Counted from the stretch's first letter, positions 1-8,099 are shown. The stretch is 64,000 nucleotides of DNA from Alicyclobacillus fastidiosus (GCF_026651875.1 NZ_CP104067.1:2604001-2668000), one strand, 5' to 3'. Made by a program: numbers and translations. The notes: generated by a model from the sequence alone, not told the origin.

Positions 1-1
1 G

Positions 2-205
2 TTTGAGGTGCCAGAGGCTTCGATTGAACTCAGTTACGGCAGTGAATTCAAATACGTCGTCCTGTGGAGCGTAGCTGGGCGGGATTTCATCTGCGTCGAA
101 CCGTGGATGGCAAAGAATCAGGCGTTCAATACCGGGGAAGGTTTGGTCTACGTCGAGCCTGGCGCAGAGTTGCGCACACACGTGTCTATCCGTCGACAAT
201 CTTGA
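2..205 (+). CDS. Aldose 1-epimerase family protein, C-terminal fragment
   Basis: Only the last ~68 codons lie in the window; the frame is open to the left edge, so the gene begins upstream. The visible tail has FICVEPWMAKNQAF followed by NTGEG and VEPGAEL, the pattern that closes galactose-mutarotase-like (aldose 1-epimerase) beta-sandwich proteins. Members interconvert alpha and beta anomers of free or phosphorylated sugars in the cytoplasm; the exact substrate cannot be read from this fragment. A 15-bp-stem hairpin follows, before a convergent gene. Confidence 0.75.
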   Translation, partial: FEVPEASIELSYGSEFKYVVLWSVAGRDFICVEPWMAKNQAFNTGEGLVYVEPGAELRTHVSIRRQS

Positions 206-247
206 GCGTTCCGGCGCCACCAACGGACGTCGCCGCCGTCGGCGGCT

Positions 248-288
248 GGTCGCATGCGCGGCGAAGAGCTTCAGCCGCGCATGCGACC
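248..288. terminator. Perfect 15-bp inverted repeat between convergent genes
   Basis: GGTCGCATGCGCGGC (248-262) pairs exactly with 274-288 around an 11-nt loop, itself nearly palindromic (GAAGAGCTTC). It sits between the plus-strand epimerase tail and the minus-strand HTH gene ending at 413. No T-run follows on either strand, so it may be a bidirectional transcription barrier or a REP-like palindrome. The rest of 206-412 shows no gene. Confidence 0.45.
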
Positions 289-412
289 GGCGAAAGAGCC
301 AAGGCCAAAAGACCCGCGGTGACTACCTCTGTCCGGCAGAGTGGACGACTCAAAAGATGACACAGTCATAGGCCACGCGTTGGCGTGAATAGGGTGTTAG
401 CAACGCTGTGCG

Positions 413-691
413 CTACAGGAATGAGTGGCCCCGATACTGTTGGACGATGGAGCGGACCTCTGCGATGGCTTCTCGGGGAAGACGTTTGACCTGCTCGGCA
501 AGTTGTACCGCTTCCGCCAATTCCTCAGACGTCATTTGACCTGCCAGCAGGTTCATCTGTCGTCGCCGGTTGTGGACTGTGTTGCTGGAAACTCCGAACA
601 TCTGCGCGATTTCGGCGTCCGACTTGCCAAGGTCGGCCACGAGGTGACGCAACTGTTCGCGAGATAACAACTGAAAATCTGTTTGGAACAT
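413..691 (-). CDS. Small helix-turn-helix protein
   Basis: A 92-residue protein. Residues ~21-48 read SREQ..LVADLGKSDAEIAQMFGVSSNTVHNRRRQM, a clear helix-turn-helix of the kind that recognises DNA in homeodomain-like or sigma-region-4-like folds. The C-terminal half is a charged amphipathic helical stretch that could dimerise. The ATG is preceded on the minus strand by AAGGGGG at 9-nt spacing, which supports this start. Product family not recognised; a small DNA-binding regulator is the most that can be said. It is convergent with the epimerase and divergent from the small gene at 830. Confidence 0.65.
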   Translation of the reverse strand: MFQTDFQLLSREQLRHLVADLGKSDAEIAQMFGVSSNTVHNRRRQMNLLAGQMTSEELAEAVQLAEQVKRLPREAIAEVRSIVQQYRGHSFL

Positions 692-829
692 CGACTGCGA
701 CCCCCTTTTCTATGTACATGTCCAAATTCACCAAATTTTATGCCCCGGCGACCCATTCGCCGTGATCGAGAGGACACATACCGATGGCTGCAGCGGGGTA
801 CGTTAGACCTACGGATTGGGGGGATTCGT

Positions 830-1024
830 GTGCAGGAACAAACACACCGTAAGCCTGGTCATCCATTGCGCAAATTTGACATCGAACAAGTGAGCGAAAG
901 AGACAAGGAGAATGTTTCCAAGTTTGGCGTGCAGACGACCGTGGAAAACACCTCGCGCAAGCCGACGCCGGAGGACGGTTTGCGCATGGTGACTGCGCCA
1001 AAACGGACGACGCCGATCGATTGA
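830..1024 (+). CDS. Small basic hypothetical protein
   Basis: A 64-residue, highly charged frame starting at GTG 830 with a GGGGGG ribosome-binding run six bases upstream. Composition is Lys/Arg/Glu/Thr rich with no hydrophobic segment, so a soluble, possibly disordered protein. The frame is open further upstream, but those codons have no good ribosome site. A hairpin follows its stop within 10 bases, which supports a short transcription unit. Family not recognised. Confidence 0.4.
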   Translation: MQEQTHRKPGHPLRKFDIEQVSERDKENVSKFGVQTTVENTSRKPTPEDGLRMVTAPKRTTPID

Positions 1025-1031
1025 CAGGACG

Positions 1032-1052
1032 GGCGGATGCATTGCATCCGCC
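1032..1052 (+). terminator. Hairpin after the 830-1024 gene
   Basis: GGCGGATGCA (1032-1041) pairs with TGCATCCGCC (1043-1052). The T tract after it is weak (GTTCTCC), so this is a candidate terminator only. Confidence 0.45.
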
Positions 1053-1191
1053 GTTCTCCAAAAGAAAACGAAGAAGACTCGCACCGCTATGTATTCCACC
1101 GCCAGAGCGACGAAGGATACGGTTTGAAGCTTTCTTCGCAGTCTGATAGTGTGAATACGGTAGAGTGCGTATAGGGCGAGGAGATTAGAGG

Positions 1192-1863
1192 GTGGCCTCT
1201 CAAATCAGGCGGTTTCTAACGGACTGGCGCACCATGTCCATGATCGTCATTGGCGTCGCGATGGTCGGCACGGTACTATACCTAGACAGACACCACAAAG
1301 TGTCCCAACTGATTAGGTCGTGGGGCGCTTTCGGCATAATCATCGCTATCGTTCTCATGTTGATCTGGTGTTTGACCCCGATTCCCTCAGAAGGGCTGTT
1401 GGTGATCTTCCTTCGGGTGTATGGCGTGGGTTGGGGGACCGCCTATGCGTATCTCGGCTCGACGCTCAGCGCTCTCATTATATTCTTTATTGCGCGCCAC
1501 TTCACGAAAATCTGGTTGTCCAGAGCGACATCTCATGAACGGTTTGAACAAGTGAATCGTTGGGTAAAAGATTGGGGGAGTCTAGGGTTATTGGTCGCCC
1601 GCTTGCTCCCGGTCCCTGCGTTCGTCGTCAACTACGTGGCAGGGATGGTGCCGGCAGTCAATTTGTGGAATTATTTATGGACGGCCGTGGTGGCGATTTT
1701 TCCCTATTACCTCGGTGTCGCGTTGGTGTTTCAGGGCGTGTCTGGCAACTGGATCTACATCCTCATCGGAGTGATTCCGCTGGCCGTGGTCGGCTTCGTC
1801 GGACTGTTGATTCGACGGCGCGCGCAGCGCAATGTCGAGATGCATCGCAGGTTTTCCAGATGA
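1192..1863 (+). CDS. TVP38/TMEM64 (VTT domain) family membrane protein
   Basis: A 223-residue integral membrane protein. A hydrophobic segment lies at ~15-31, then a VTT/DedA-like core (about 50-185) with the diagnostic TPIPSEG near residue 62, GxxxGxxxAYLGSTLSALIIFFIARHF and ARLLPVPAFVVNYVAGM, ending with a membrane helix and an Arg-rich cytoplasmic tail. VTT proteins are related to DedA lipid scramblases or flippases and are often linked to envelope lipid homeostasis; substrate not determinable. The GTG start has GAGGAG eight bases upstream. A MarR-type gene follows 74 bases downstream in the same direction. Confidence 0.85.
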   Translation: MASQIRRFLTDWRTMSMIVIGVAMVGTVLYLDRHHKVSQLIRSWGAFGIIIAIVLMLIWCLTPIPSEGLLVIFLRVYGVGWGTAYAYLGSTLSALIIFFIARHFTKIWLSRATSHERFEQVNRWVKDWGSLGLLVARLLPVPAFVVNYVAGMVPAVNLWNYLWTAVVAIFPYYLGVALVFQGVSGNWIYILIGVIPLAVVGFVGLLIRRRAQRNVEMHRRFSR

Positions 1864-1937
1864 CACGTGTGGCTCGGGGTAGTCTTGAAAAACCGCAATC
1901 GTTACAATATAGAAAGCAAATCCCGAGGTGATGCAGT

Positions 1938-2381
1938 TTGAACGAGCCAGAAAACATCGACCAGGTGCGGAAACTGGACAATATTCTAGAACGGCTGTTT
2001 CGTGCGATGAAAGCGCGTGGCGGAATAGAGACTGGGCTGACGACCACTCAATTGTTCGTCATGCGATATTTGTCCTACAACGATGACGTAAAATCATCCG
2101 ACATCGCCCGCATTGCTGGTTTAAGCCCAGGCGCGATCACGCAAGTTTGCGACGAATTAGTGCGGCTGGGGTACGTCGAGCGAACGAGGTCGAAGGACGA
2201 CCGTCGGGTCGTCTTCGTGGCGCTGACGGACGAGGGGCGTGCCAACGTGAAGGATTGGTTGGCGCGCCGAGCCATTCGCCTCAGTCAGTTGTTGGACAAG
2301 ATGGGTAGAAAGGACGCGGACGCCCTGACGGAACTTCTGGAGAGGCTCGTGAATGTCGTGGAGACGGAATCGATAGAGTAG
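1938..2381 (+). CDS. MarR family transcriptional regulator
   Basis: A 147-residue winged-helix regulator. TTQLFVMRYLSYNDDVKSSDIARIAGLSPGAITQVCDELVRLGYVERTRSKDDRRVVFVALTDEG (about residues 35-105) has the MarR recognition helix and the wing signature DRR. Terminal helices would form the dimer. The start is TTG 1938, with GAGGTGA six bases upstream. A dehydrogenase gene starts 12 bases after its stop, so the two are probably cotranscribed. MarR proteins usually repress their own or adjacent operons in response to phenolics or oxidants; the ligand is unknown. Confidence 0.88.
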   Translation: MNEPENIDQVRKLDNILERLFRAMKARGGIETGLTTTQLFVMRYLSYNDDVKSSDIARIAGLSPGAITQVCDELVRLGYVERTRSKDDRRVVFVALTDEGRANVKDWLARRAIRLSQLLDKMGRKDADALTELLERLVNVVETESIE

Positions 2382-2393
2382 GAGGCGCTATTC

Positions 2394-3254
2394 GTGAAAG
2401 TTGGCTGGATTGGACTGGGGAACATGGGCGTCCCGATGATCCGCAACATCGCCCAGGCGGGCATCGATGTCATCGCCTATAATCGGACGCAAAAGACGCT
2501 GTCCATCGACGGCGTACAGTTGGTTACCTCGCTTGGTGACGCGGTGCGCGACAGAGATGTGGTCGTCTTGATGGTCTCCGATGTAGCGGCCGTGCGAGAT
2601 GTCCTGTTTGCTCAAGGGGCGGCCCAGCAGATGGGGAGTGGCACGCTCGTCGTCAACATGAGCACCATCGGTGTGGACGAGACCCTCGAAATCGCGAAAG
2701 ACCTTCATTCGCGCGGCCTTCGGTTCGTGGATGCGCCTGTCCTCGGCTCCGTCAAACCGGCAGAGAACGGTGCGCTGACCGTTGTCGCAGGTGGCGACGC
2801 TTCCGACTTCGAGCTGCTCAAACCGCTCTTTGATGCCGTTGCGAAAGCGGCGTTTCACATCGGTCCTTGCGGCAAAGGCGCGACGATGAAGTTGCTCGTA
2901 AACGCCTACTTGGGCGTGGCCGTCGAAGCGCTCGGCGAGTGTCTCACCTTCGGAGCCGAGAATGGGCTCGCGACAAAGCTCATGCTCGATGTTCTGCAAA
3001 ATAGTGCAGTGTGGTCGCCAATGATCGCCGGTAAGCGAGACATGTTGTTGCAACAGGCGTACGACGCGCAATTCGCCCTGCGCCATCTGACGAAGGACTT
3101 GGGACTCGCCATTCGGCAGGCTTCCAGCATAGGTGCGCACATGCCCGCGGTGGATGCGACTTTGGATACGTTATGCGCCGCTGTCGAAACAGGGCTTGGA
3201 AACCGGGATATGGTTGCCGTAGTCGAATATTTAAAGGCGCAAACGCGCCCATGA
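2394..3254 (+). CDS. NAD(P)-dependent 3-hydroxyisobutyrate dehydrogenase-family oxidoreductase
   Basis: A 286-residue beta-hydroxyacid dehydrogenase. The N-terminal Rossmann signature is GWIGLGNMGVPM (3-14), followed by AYNRT. The family substrate-binding motif DAPVLGSVKPAENGALTVVAGG is at ~110-135, and the catalytic-Lys helix GKGATMKLLVNAYLG lies near 160-175. Family members oxidise 3-hydroxyisobutyrate, tartronate semialdehyde or glyoxylate/succinic semialdehyde; the substrate cannot be fixed here. GTG start with GGAGG just upstream. Its stop overlaps the next gene (ATGA at 3251-3254), indicating translational coupling to the phosphatase. Confidence 0.88.
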   Translation: MKVGWIGLGNMGVPMIRNIAQAGIDVIAYNRTQKTLSIDGVQLVTSLGDAVRDRDVVVLMVSDVAAVRDVLFAQGAAQQMGSGTLVVNMSTIGVDETLEIAKDLHSRGLRFVDAPVLGSVKPAENGALTVVAGGDASDFELLKPLFDAVAKAAFHIGPCGKGATMKLLVNAYLGVAVEALGECLTFGAENGLATKLMLDVLQNSAVWSPMIAGKRDMLLQQAYDAQFALRHLTKDLGLAIRQASSIGAHMPAVDATLDTLCAAVETGLGNRDMVAVVEYLKAQTRP

Positions 3255-3790
3255 GGCCGGCTGTCTTTCTCGATCGCGACGGCGTCATCAACGACCACCG
3301 ACGCTACGTCAACGAACCAGATGACTTTTATCTGTTTCCCTTCGCCCCGGAGGCCATCGCGCGGTTGAACGAAGCCGATTTCTTTGTCGGCGTGGTGACC
3401 AATCAGGGCGGCATCGGCCTAGGTTACATGACAGAAGAATCACTTCGTGAGATACATAAGAAAATGTCGGCAGAACTGGAAGCGGCCGGCGCTCGTTTGG
3501 ACGACATCATGTACTGTCCCCATGCCCCAAAGGCGGGGTGCCGCTGTCGCAAACCAAAACCCGGCATGATCGAACTGTTGGCGAGGCGCCACGACCTGGA
3601 CGTAAAGCGATCATATATGGTGGGGGATCGCGATGTCGACGTTCTGGCTGGGCGAGCTGCAGGTTGTAAGACGATTTTTGTCGGCGATGGCACACCACCG
3701 GTTCGGGTCAAGCCGGATGCGCACGTGCGAGATATCGCGGCGGCCGCACAATGGATTTTGCGCGACGCAGGACGAACTCCCTCTTCATAA
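3251..3790 (+). CDS. gmhB: HAD-family heptose/histidinol-phosphate-type phosphatase (GmhB-like)
   Basis: A 179-residue HAD-IIIA phosphatase. FLDRDGVIND (6-15) supplies the nucleophile and acid/base Asp pair; VVTNQGGIGLGYM is motif II. CPHAPKAGCRCRKPKPGM is the Cys-rich zinc loop typical of D-glycero-D-manno-heptose-1,7-bisphosphate phosphatase GmhB, and MVGDRDVDVLAGRAAG gives motif IV. The start is the ATG overlapping the upstream stop. In Gram-positive bacteria this enzyme can supply heptose for S-layer glycans or act on other sugar bisphosphates. A glycosyltransferase lies 360 bp downstream. Confidence 0.82.
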   Translation: MRPAVFLDRDGVINDHRRYVNEPDDFYLFPFAPEAIARLNEADFFVGVVTNQGGIGLGYMTEESLREIHKKMSAELEAAGARLDDIMYCPHAPKAGCRCRKPKPGMIELLARRHDLDVKRSYMVGDRDVDVLAGRAAGCKTIFVGDGTPPVRVKPDAHVRDIAAAAQWILRDAGRTPSS

Positions 3791-3830
3791 TGTGGTGAGT
3801 GAAGCTATCGTGCGGGTGGGAGGTCTTGCG

Positions 3831-4073
3831 ATGCCGAGCGTATCCGTCGGGTCTGATTCACTGTACCTGTGGTATGAGGAGTCGGAGGATCCACTTTGGG
3901 TCACTATCCCGAATGAAAATGTGTTATCTTGGTGGCTGAGGGAATCCGAGCCCTCTTCGGCTCCTGGGTGGTTTACAAAAGCCTATCCCGCGCTGGCGCC
4001 GTACTACCCAACCAATGCACTGGGTGGTGCAATCGACCCTGTAGCACAGTACCAGGGATATTGGTGGCCCTGA
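3831..4073 (+). CDS. Tryptophan-rich small protein, unknown
   Basis: An 80-residue frame starting at ATG 3831 with GGGAGGT at seven-base spacing. The composition is striking: seven Trp and many Tyr/Pro, for example LYLWYEE, LSWWLRE and QGYWWP at the C-terminus. No membrane-length hydrophobic run and no Cys. A good rho-independent terminator starts nine bases past the stop. Family not recognised; the strong ribosome site and terminator make it a likely real gene. Confidence 0.6.
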   Translation: MPSVSVGSDSLYLWYEESEDPLWVTIPNENVLSWWLRESEPSSAPGWFTKAYPALAPYYPTNALGGAIDPVAQYQGYWWP

Positions 4074-4081
4074 GGTCCGTG

Positions 4082-4105
4082 AAGAGAGGCTGTCGCCTCT
4101 CTTTT
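4082..4105 (+). terminator. Rho-independent terminator
   Basis: AAGAGAGGC (4082-4090), loop TGTC, GCCTCTCTT (4095-4103), then T residues. It ends the unit containing the dehydrogenase, phosphatase and Trp-rich gene. Confidence 0.85.
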
Positions 4106-4147
4106 GTGTGTTATAGTCGACGGGATCATACTAAAGGAGATGTCTCA

Positions 4148-5278
4148 TTGGACCTGAGTATCATCATACCGTCGTTCAACGAGCGGGAGAACATTGAGCC
4201 CATCGTCGAACGGATTCACTCCGCACTTCGCGATCAGGGGATTGCGTACGAAATTTGGTTTGTCGACGACAGCACCGATGAGACTGTCTCGGTCTTAACG
4301 CGTGTGGAAAGCATAGATGAACAGGTTCACGTGCACCATCGAACCGGGGCGCGTGGACTGGCCAGTGCCGTGGTGGAGGGCTTCGAGAGAGCTACGGGAG
4401 AGCACTTCATCGTGATGGATGCGGATTTGCAGCATCCACCGGAGCTTTTACCGGATATCTACCGCAAACTCGCGGCGGGGATCGACGTCGTGATTCCCAG
4501 TCGATTTGTCAGCGGTGGTTCGGATGGGGGCCTCGGCCCGTTGCGCAAACTGGTGTCGTGGACGGCTCGGGTCATCGGCCAGGTGGCACTTCGCCGGCTA
4601 CGCAAGATCTCCGATTGTACAAGCGGCTTTTTCGGGGTTCATCGCAATGTCGTCGTAGGTGCACCCCTTGATCCGATTGGGTGGAAAATCCTCATTGAGG
4701 TGCTTGTGAAAGGGCGCTATCGGACGGTACACGAGTTGCCGTACGAGTTTCTGGCGCGTGACGCTGGGGAGTCGAAAATGAGTCTACAGGAGCAGTGGAA
4801 TTACTTTCGCCACCTGTTCCGGCTCGTCTCGCAGAGCCCGTCGGATAGACGGTTCTTCCTGTTCTGTATCATTGGGGCCAGCGGCGTCGTCGTCAATTTG
4901 GTGGTACTGACTATCTTGAAGTACGCGTTTGGCATATCGGATATAAGTGCGTCTATCACGGCTTCGTTGGTCGCTATGCTCAGCAACTACATTTGGAATG
5001 ATCAGATCACTTGGCGCGCATCAGGGAAGCGTAAATGGAATGTCAAACTCCCGCTGTTCGTCGGAATCTCTCTTATCGGTATTATCGTGACGACGCTTGT
5101 GATGAATGGTCTCAAACACCTGGATGTGCCGGTTCCCGTGGGACAGGCCATCGGCATTCTGGTATCCACGGTTTGGTCGTACGCCATGAACAATCGATTG
5201 ACCTGGAGAGATTCAGCCAAGCAGCTGCGGGAAGATGTCATCGTCACGCGGGAGGACAGGCGGATACGGTCTGTGTAA
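4148..5278 (+). CDS. Family 2 glycosyltransferase fused to a GtrA-like membrane domain
   Basis: A 376-residue two-domain protein. Residues 1-~230 form a GT2 catalytic domain of the dolichol/polyprenol-phosphate mannosyltransferase type: SIIIPSFNERENI, FVDDSTDET and MDADLQHPPELL (DxD-like metal site). Residues ~235-355 hold four hydrophobic helices with FCIIGASGVVVNLVVL and the NNRLTWRD end of a GtrA domain. Such fusions load a sugar onto undecaprenyl phosphate and help flip it for wall or S-layer glycan decoration. Start chosen at TTG 4148 because AAAGGAGA lies seven bases upstream; codons further upstream in frame have no ribosome site and run through the preceding terminator. Confidence 0.88.
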   Translation: MDLSIIIPSFNERENIEPIVERIHSALRDQGIAYEIWFVDDSTDETVSVLTRVESIDEQVHVHHRTGARGLASAVVEGFERATGEHFIVMDADLQHPPELLPDIYRKLAAGIDVVIPSRFVSGGSDGGLGPLRKLVSWTARVIGQVALRRLRKISDCTSGFFGVHRNVVVGAPLDPIGWKILIEVLVKGRYRTVHELPYEFLARDAGESKMSLQEQWNYFRHLFRLVSQSPSDRRFFLFCIIGASGVVVNLVVLTILKYAFGISDISASITASLVAMLSNYIWNDQITWRASGKRKWNVKLPLFVGISLIGIIVTTLVMNGLKHLDVPVPVGQAIGILVSTVWSYAMNNRLTWRDSAKQLREDVIVTREDRRIRSV

Positions 5279-5314
5279 CGGTCAGACCCAGCCGCGTGCG
5301 AGAATGACAAATCA

Positions 5315-5353
5315 AAACACCTCCACCATGGTGATATTCAGGTGGAGGTGTTT
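5315..5353. terminator. Bidirectional terminator between convergent genes
   Basis: AAACACCTCCACC (5315-5327) is complementary to GGTGGAGGTGTTT (5341-5353). A and T flanks on both sides suit both directions: the glycosyltransferase (+) and the LCP gene (-), whose stop lies within the hairpin. Confidence 0.88.
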
Positions 5354-6372
5354 GTCGTGTTCGCATGCTTACTCGCGGAGGGAGGAACCCGCCAGGTCTG
5401 TGTGACGGACGGATCTTGAATGGGATTGGACTGAGTGATGCCATCTTCGAAAAACTGTTTGGCGATGTAATGCGCCTGATGTGGATTGACGACCCAGTAG
5501 CTCAGGCCGCCCGTCCCGTGTGATGGATCGTGAAATGAACCGGGCAGCGTCTCGTGAATGGTCGGGTACGTCGAGTACTTGTGTGCCTGTGCACCGAGTT
5601 TCCCGAGTTCGACAAGCGTCATATCGGTATCCAAACTGTTCATCGCATCCATGATAATGCCGGGCAGCTTGGGAATGATTTGAGGTTGCAGCAACTGCTC
5701 CTTGAGGGCGACGAGAAATTCCTGTTGGCGTTCGGTTCGCCCGATATCCCCCAGTGCGTCGTGTCGATAGCGCACAAACCCGAGCGCTTGCTCTCCAGAA
5801 AGATGCTGCAACCCAGGTCGCAGGTCGATGGTCCCATGCACGGTGTCTCCGGTCGTGTAATACATGCGCTTTTGCACGTTGACCTGCACGCCTCCAGCCC
5901 GGTCGATCATCTTGATAAGACCGTCGAAGCGCGTGAGCGCATAGTGGTCGATTGGCAGGCCAATGAGGCTTTCCACCACCTGCGCCGTCAGCGACGGGCC
6001 GCCAAGTGCTAATGCATCGTTGATCTTCCTGTAGCGCCCATCTGGGAATGCCACTTGTGTATCACGTGGGATGGACAGCAGTTCGACGCGGCGATGCGCG
6101 TCGTCAAGACTCGCCACGCAGAGCACGTCGGAGTTGCCGTTTGGATCACCTGTTCGCGCATCGGTACCAATCAACAAGATGGTTTTTCGATCCGGCTGGG
6201 ACGCGTGTGTAAATCGCATTGGAGGCAAAGCGGCGTGCACGTGTTGGTGAGGAAATAGAACTCGTGCTGTGGCAAAGGTAAAGCCGCCGCCGACCGCCAT
6301 GAGCAAAGCCAGCGCTCCGGTGAAGCGCAACGCGCGAGGAGCTCTTCGTTTCCGATCACGACGCTCAGACAT
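5338..6372 (-). CDS. LytR-CpsA-Psr (LCP) family cell-wall ligase
   Basis: A 344-residue type II membrane protein. A basic N-terminus is followed by one membrane anchor (~18-38) and the extracellular LCP domain: ILLIGTDART (~64), NSDVLCVASLDD, LLSIPRDTQV, RKINDALALGG and LSGEQALGFVRYRHDALGDIGRTERQQ. The conserved Arg and Asp residues that bind polyprenyl pyrophosphate are visible. LCP enzymes transfer teichoic acids or other anionic glycans from undecaprenyl carriers to peptidoglycan. Facing the GT2-GtrA gene across a shared terminator, it may act in the same envelope-glycan pathway. Confidence 0.9.
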   Translation of the reverse strand: MSERRDRKRRAPRALRFTGALALLMAVGGGFTFATARVLFPHQHVHAALPPMRFTHASQPDRKTILLIGTDARTGDPNGNSDVLCVASLDDAHRRVELLSIPRDTQVAFPDGRYRKINDALALGGPSLTAQVVESLIGLPIDHYALTRFDGLIKMIDRAGGVQVNVQKRMYYTTGDTVHGTIDLRPGLQHLSGEQALGFVRYRHDALGDIGRTERQQEFLVALKEQLLQPQIIPKLPGIIMDAMNSLDTDMTLVELGKLGAQAHKYSTYPTIHETLPGSFHDPSHGTGGLSYWVVNPHQAHYIAKQFFEDGITQSNPIQDPSVTQTWRVPPSASKHANTTNTST

Positions 6373-6548
6373 CCCGGGGCCACTCCCATCTCCATGTGAT
6401 CATGCGTATTGTCTCAGGAGCGGGCGCTCTTTATGCAATTTCGGGGCACTTTGACTGGGGAAAGCAGGGCAAAAAGTGGTGTGCCATGCGGCAACCGTGC
6501 GACGCCGCACGCACACCTGATGGACTTGTGTCACATCCGTCGTGTTTC

Positions 6549-6734
6549 TTAGTCGTGCGTCAGAATTTCGTTGCACTGAACACAGATGTAGCGATACGTC
6601 TGTGCGAGTGTGCGGCCCTGCACAGGCAGGTCCTTCCGAATGACGACACTGGAGTCGAGTTGGACGATGCGCTCTTCGCGGAAAGTGGTGTTGTTGCACT
6701 TCGGGCAATGAATTGCGTGTTGGCTACTAGCCAT
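6549..6734 (-). CDS. Small zinc-ribbon protein
   Basis: A 61-residue protein with two CxxC knuckles, CPKCNN near residue 10 and CVQCNE near residue 53, forming a probable zinc ribbon. Start set at the ATG 6734 because GGAG lies nine bases upstream; an ATG three codons earlier abuts the GGAG and is less likely. Function unknown; small single-ribbon proteins often bind nucleic acid or scaffold complexes. It is divergent from the DUF72 gene. Confidence 0.65.
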   Translation of the reverse strand: MASSQHAIHCPKCNNTTFREERIVQLDSSVVIRKDLPVQGRTLAQTYRYICVQCNEILTHD

Positions 6735-6897
6735 GTCGGTCATCTCCAATATGTAAGGTTCAAGACGATACCTGGATGTGCTCATCCGCGTGGCTATGAG
6801 ACACACACAACTTGTATTATAAATGGGGTATGGTAGAGGGGTCAAAATATGCTTGCTCCAGGACTTTGTGTATGATGAGGGGAAAGGGGGCGTCGTG

Positions 6898-7758
6898 ATG
6901 ATTCGGGTGGGGACGTGTGCATTCCAAGATCACGACTCGTTTTATCCGCGAACCATCCCCCAAAAAGAGCAACTTCGCTATTACGCCAAATATTTTTCCG
7001 TTGTCGAGATAGACAGTACGTTTTACGGCCTGTTGCGGGAAGGGACATGGGAACGCTGGCTCGGTCTGGTACCTTCCAACTTTCTGTTCCACGTGAAGGC
7101 ACACGGCGCGATGACCTTACACGTCCGTGGTCTGGACAAGGGGGAGCGGCGCGAAATTGCCAACCAATTTCTAGACGGTCTTGCTCCGGTGATGGAGCGC
7201 GGACAGTTGGGCTGCGTGCTATTGCAATTTCCACCGTGGTTCCACGTGTCGAAGGTCAATGTCGTCACCGTGGAGCGAATCGTCGCCATGTGCCAAGCTC
7301 ATGGCGTGCCGACCGCCGTCGAGTTTCGCGAGCGCAGTTGGTTTGCAAGCGGCGAGCGCAGTGAGCTGACGCTTGGGTGGTTAAAACGAATTGGCGCGAT
7401 TCACGTCATCTGTGACGAACCGGATGCCGGCAACGTGAGTGTCCCGTTTGTTCCTGCGCTCACTCATCCGTCGTTTGGCATGTTGCGGATGCATGGGCGC
7501 AACCGTGAGATGTGGGATAGGCCTGGATTGAAGTCCTCTAAAGAGCGGTTTGATTACCGGTATTCAATGGAAGAACTCGCCGCGATATTGCCTGCCATTG
7601 AACCGGTCGCGAAGCAGGTAGACGAATTTCACATTCTCATGAACAACAACTCGAACAACGATGCCATCTGGAACGGCTTCGATTGGCTGGAACTGCTGCA
7701 CATGGCCAAGGGGCCGCGACCGGACCTCATAAGCAGTGAACAAATGCGTCTGTTGTAA
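6898..7758 (+). CDS. DUF72 (YunF/YecE-like) TIM-barrel protein
   Basis: A 286-residue protein starting MIRVGTCAFQDHDSFYP. It carries the DUF72 landmarks: YYAKYFSVVEIDSTFYGLLREGTWERWL, FLFHVKAHGAMT, LQFPPWFH, VEFRERSWF and a C-terminal LMNNNSNNDA. The fold is a TIM-barrel similar to AP endonuclease-like and xylose isomerase-like proteins; its biochemical role is undefined. AAAGGGGG lies seven bases before ATG 6898; a GTG three bases earlier is the alternative. Confidence 0.85.
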   Translation: MIRVGTCAFQDHDSFYPRTIPQKEQLRYYAKYFSVVEIDSTFYGLLREGTWERWLGLVPSNFLFHVKAHGAMTLHVRGLDKGERREIANQFLDGLAPVMERGQLGCVLLQFPPWFHVSKVNVVTVERIVAMCQAHGVPTAVEFRERSWFASGERSELTLGWLKRIGAIHVICDEPDAGNVSVPFVPALTHPSFGMLRMHGRNREMWDRPGLKSSKERFDYRYSMEELAAILPAIEPVAKQVDEFHILMNNNSNNDAIWNGFDWLELLHMAKGPRPDLISSEQMRLL

Positions 7759-7863
7759 CGCCCGCGGCTCTCGCAGATTGGCCCTAGGTGCTGGCTCGCG
7801 CACGGCGTGCGGTCAAATGTTGTGGTATGGTTGTAGTGAGCAAGACGACACTGGAGGACAATG

Positions 7864-8088
7864 ATGAGTTACGGCTTTCCTGATTGGATGTTCGCAGCTA
7901 TCGCCATCGCCGCGTATGAAGTTGCGGCTTGGTTAAAACATCGGTTTCATTTGGACTGGGCGATGTGGGCTGCCTATGGAGTAATTGCAATATGTGCCAT
8001 CGTATTGATCATACGGTATATCGTTCGAAGGCTTCGTCGGCACAATGACAACGATGCGGATGATCCTGAGGATTGGAGAAACTATTGA
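7864..8088 (+). CDS. Small two-helix membrane protein
   Basis: About 74 residues with two hydrophobic segments (PDWMFAAIAIAAYEVAAWL and MWAAYGVIAICAIVLIIRYI) and an acidic C-tail (DNDADDPEDW). Tandem ATGs occur at 7861 and 7864; GGAGG at 7853 is spaced best for 7864. Family not recognised. A GC-rich hairpin follows the stop. Confidence 0.6.
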   Translation: MSYGFPDWMFAAIAIAAYEVAAWLKHRFHLDWAMWAAYGVIAICAIVLIIRYIVRRLRRHNDNDADDPEDWRNY

Positions 8089-8099
8089 AGCACAGAAAC

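Noticed and set aside
64-360. A 98-residue frame overlapping the epimerase tail
   Set aside because: Out of frame with the recognisable epimerase C-terminus and running through the 248-288 hairpin.
2388-3140. A 250-residue antisense frame opposite the beta-hydroxyacid dehydrogenase
   Set aside because: Shadow of a well-supported gene; no domain and no start signals.
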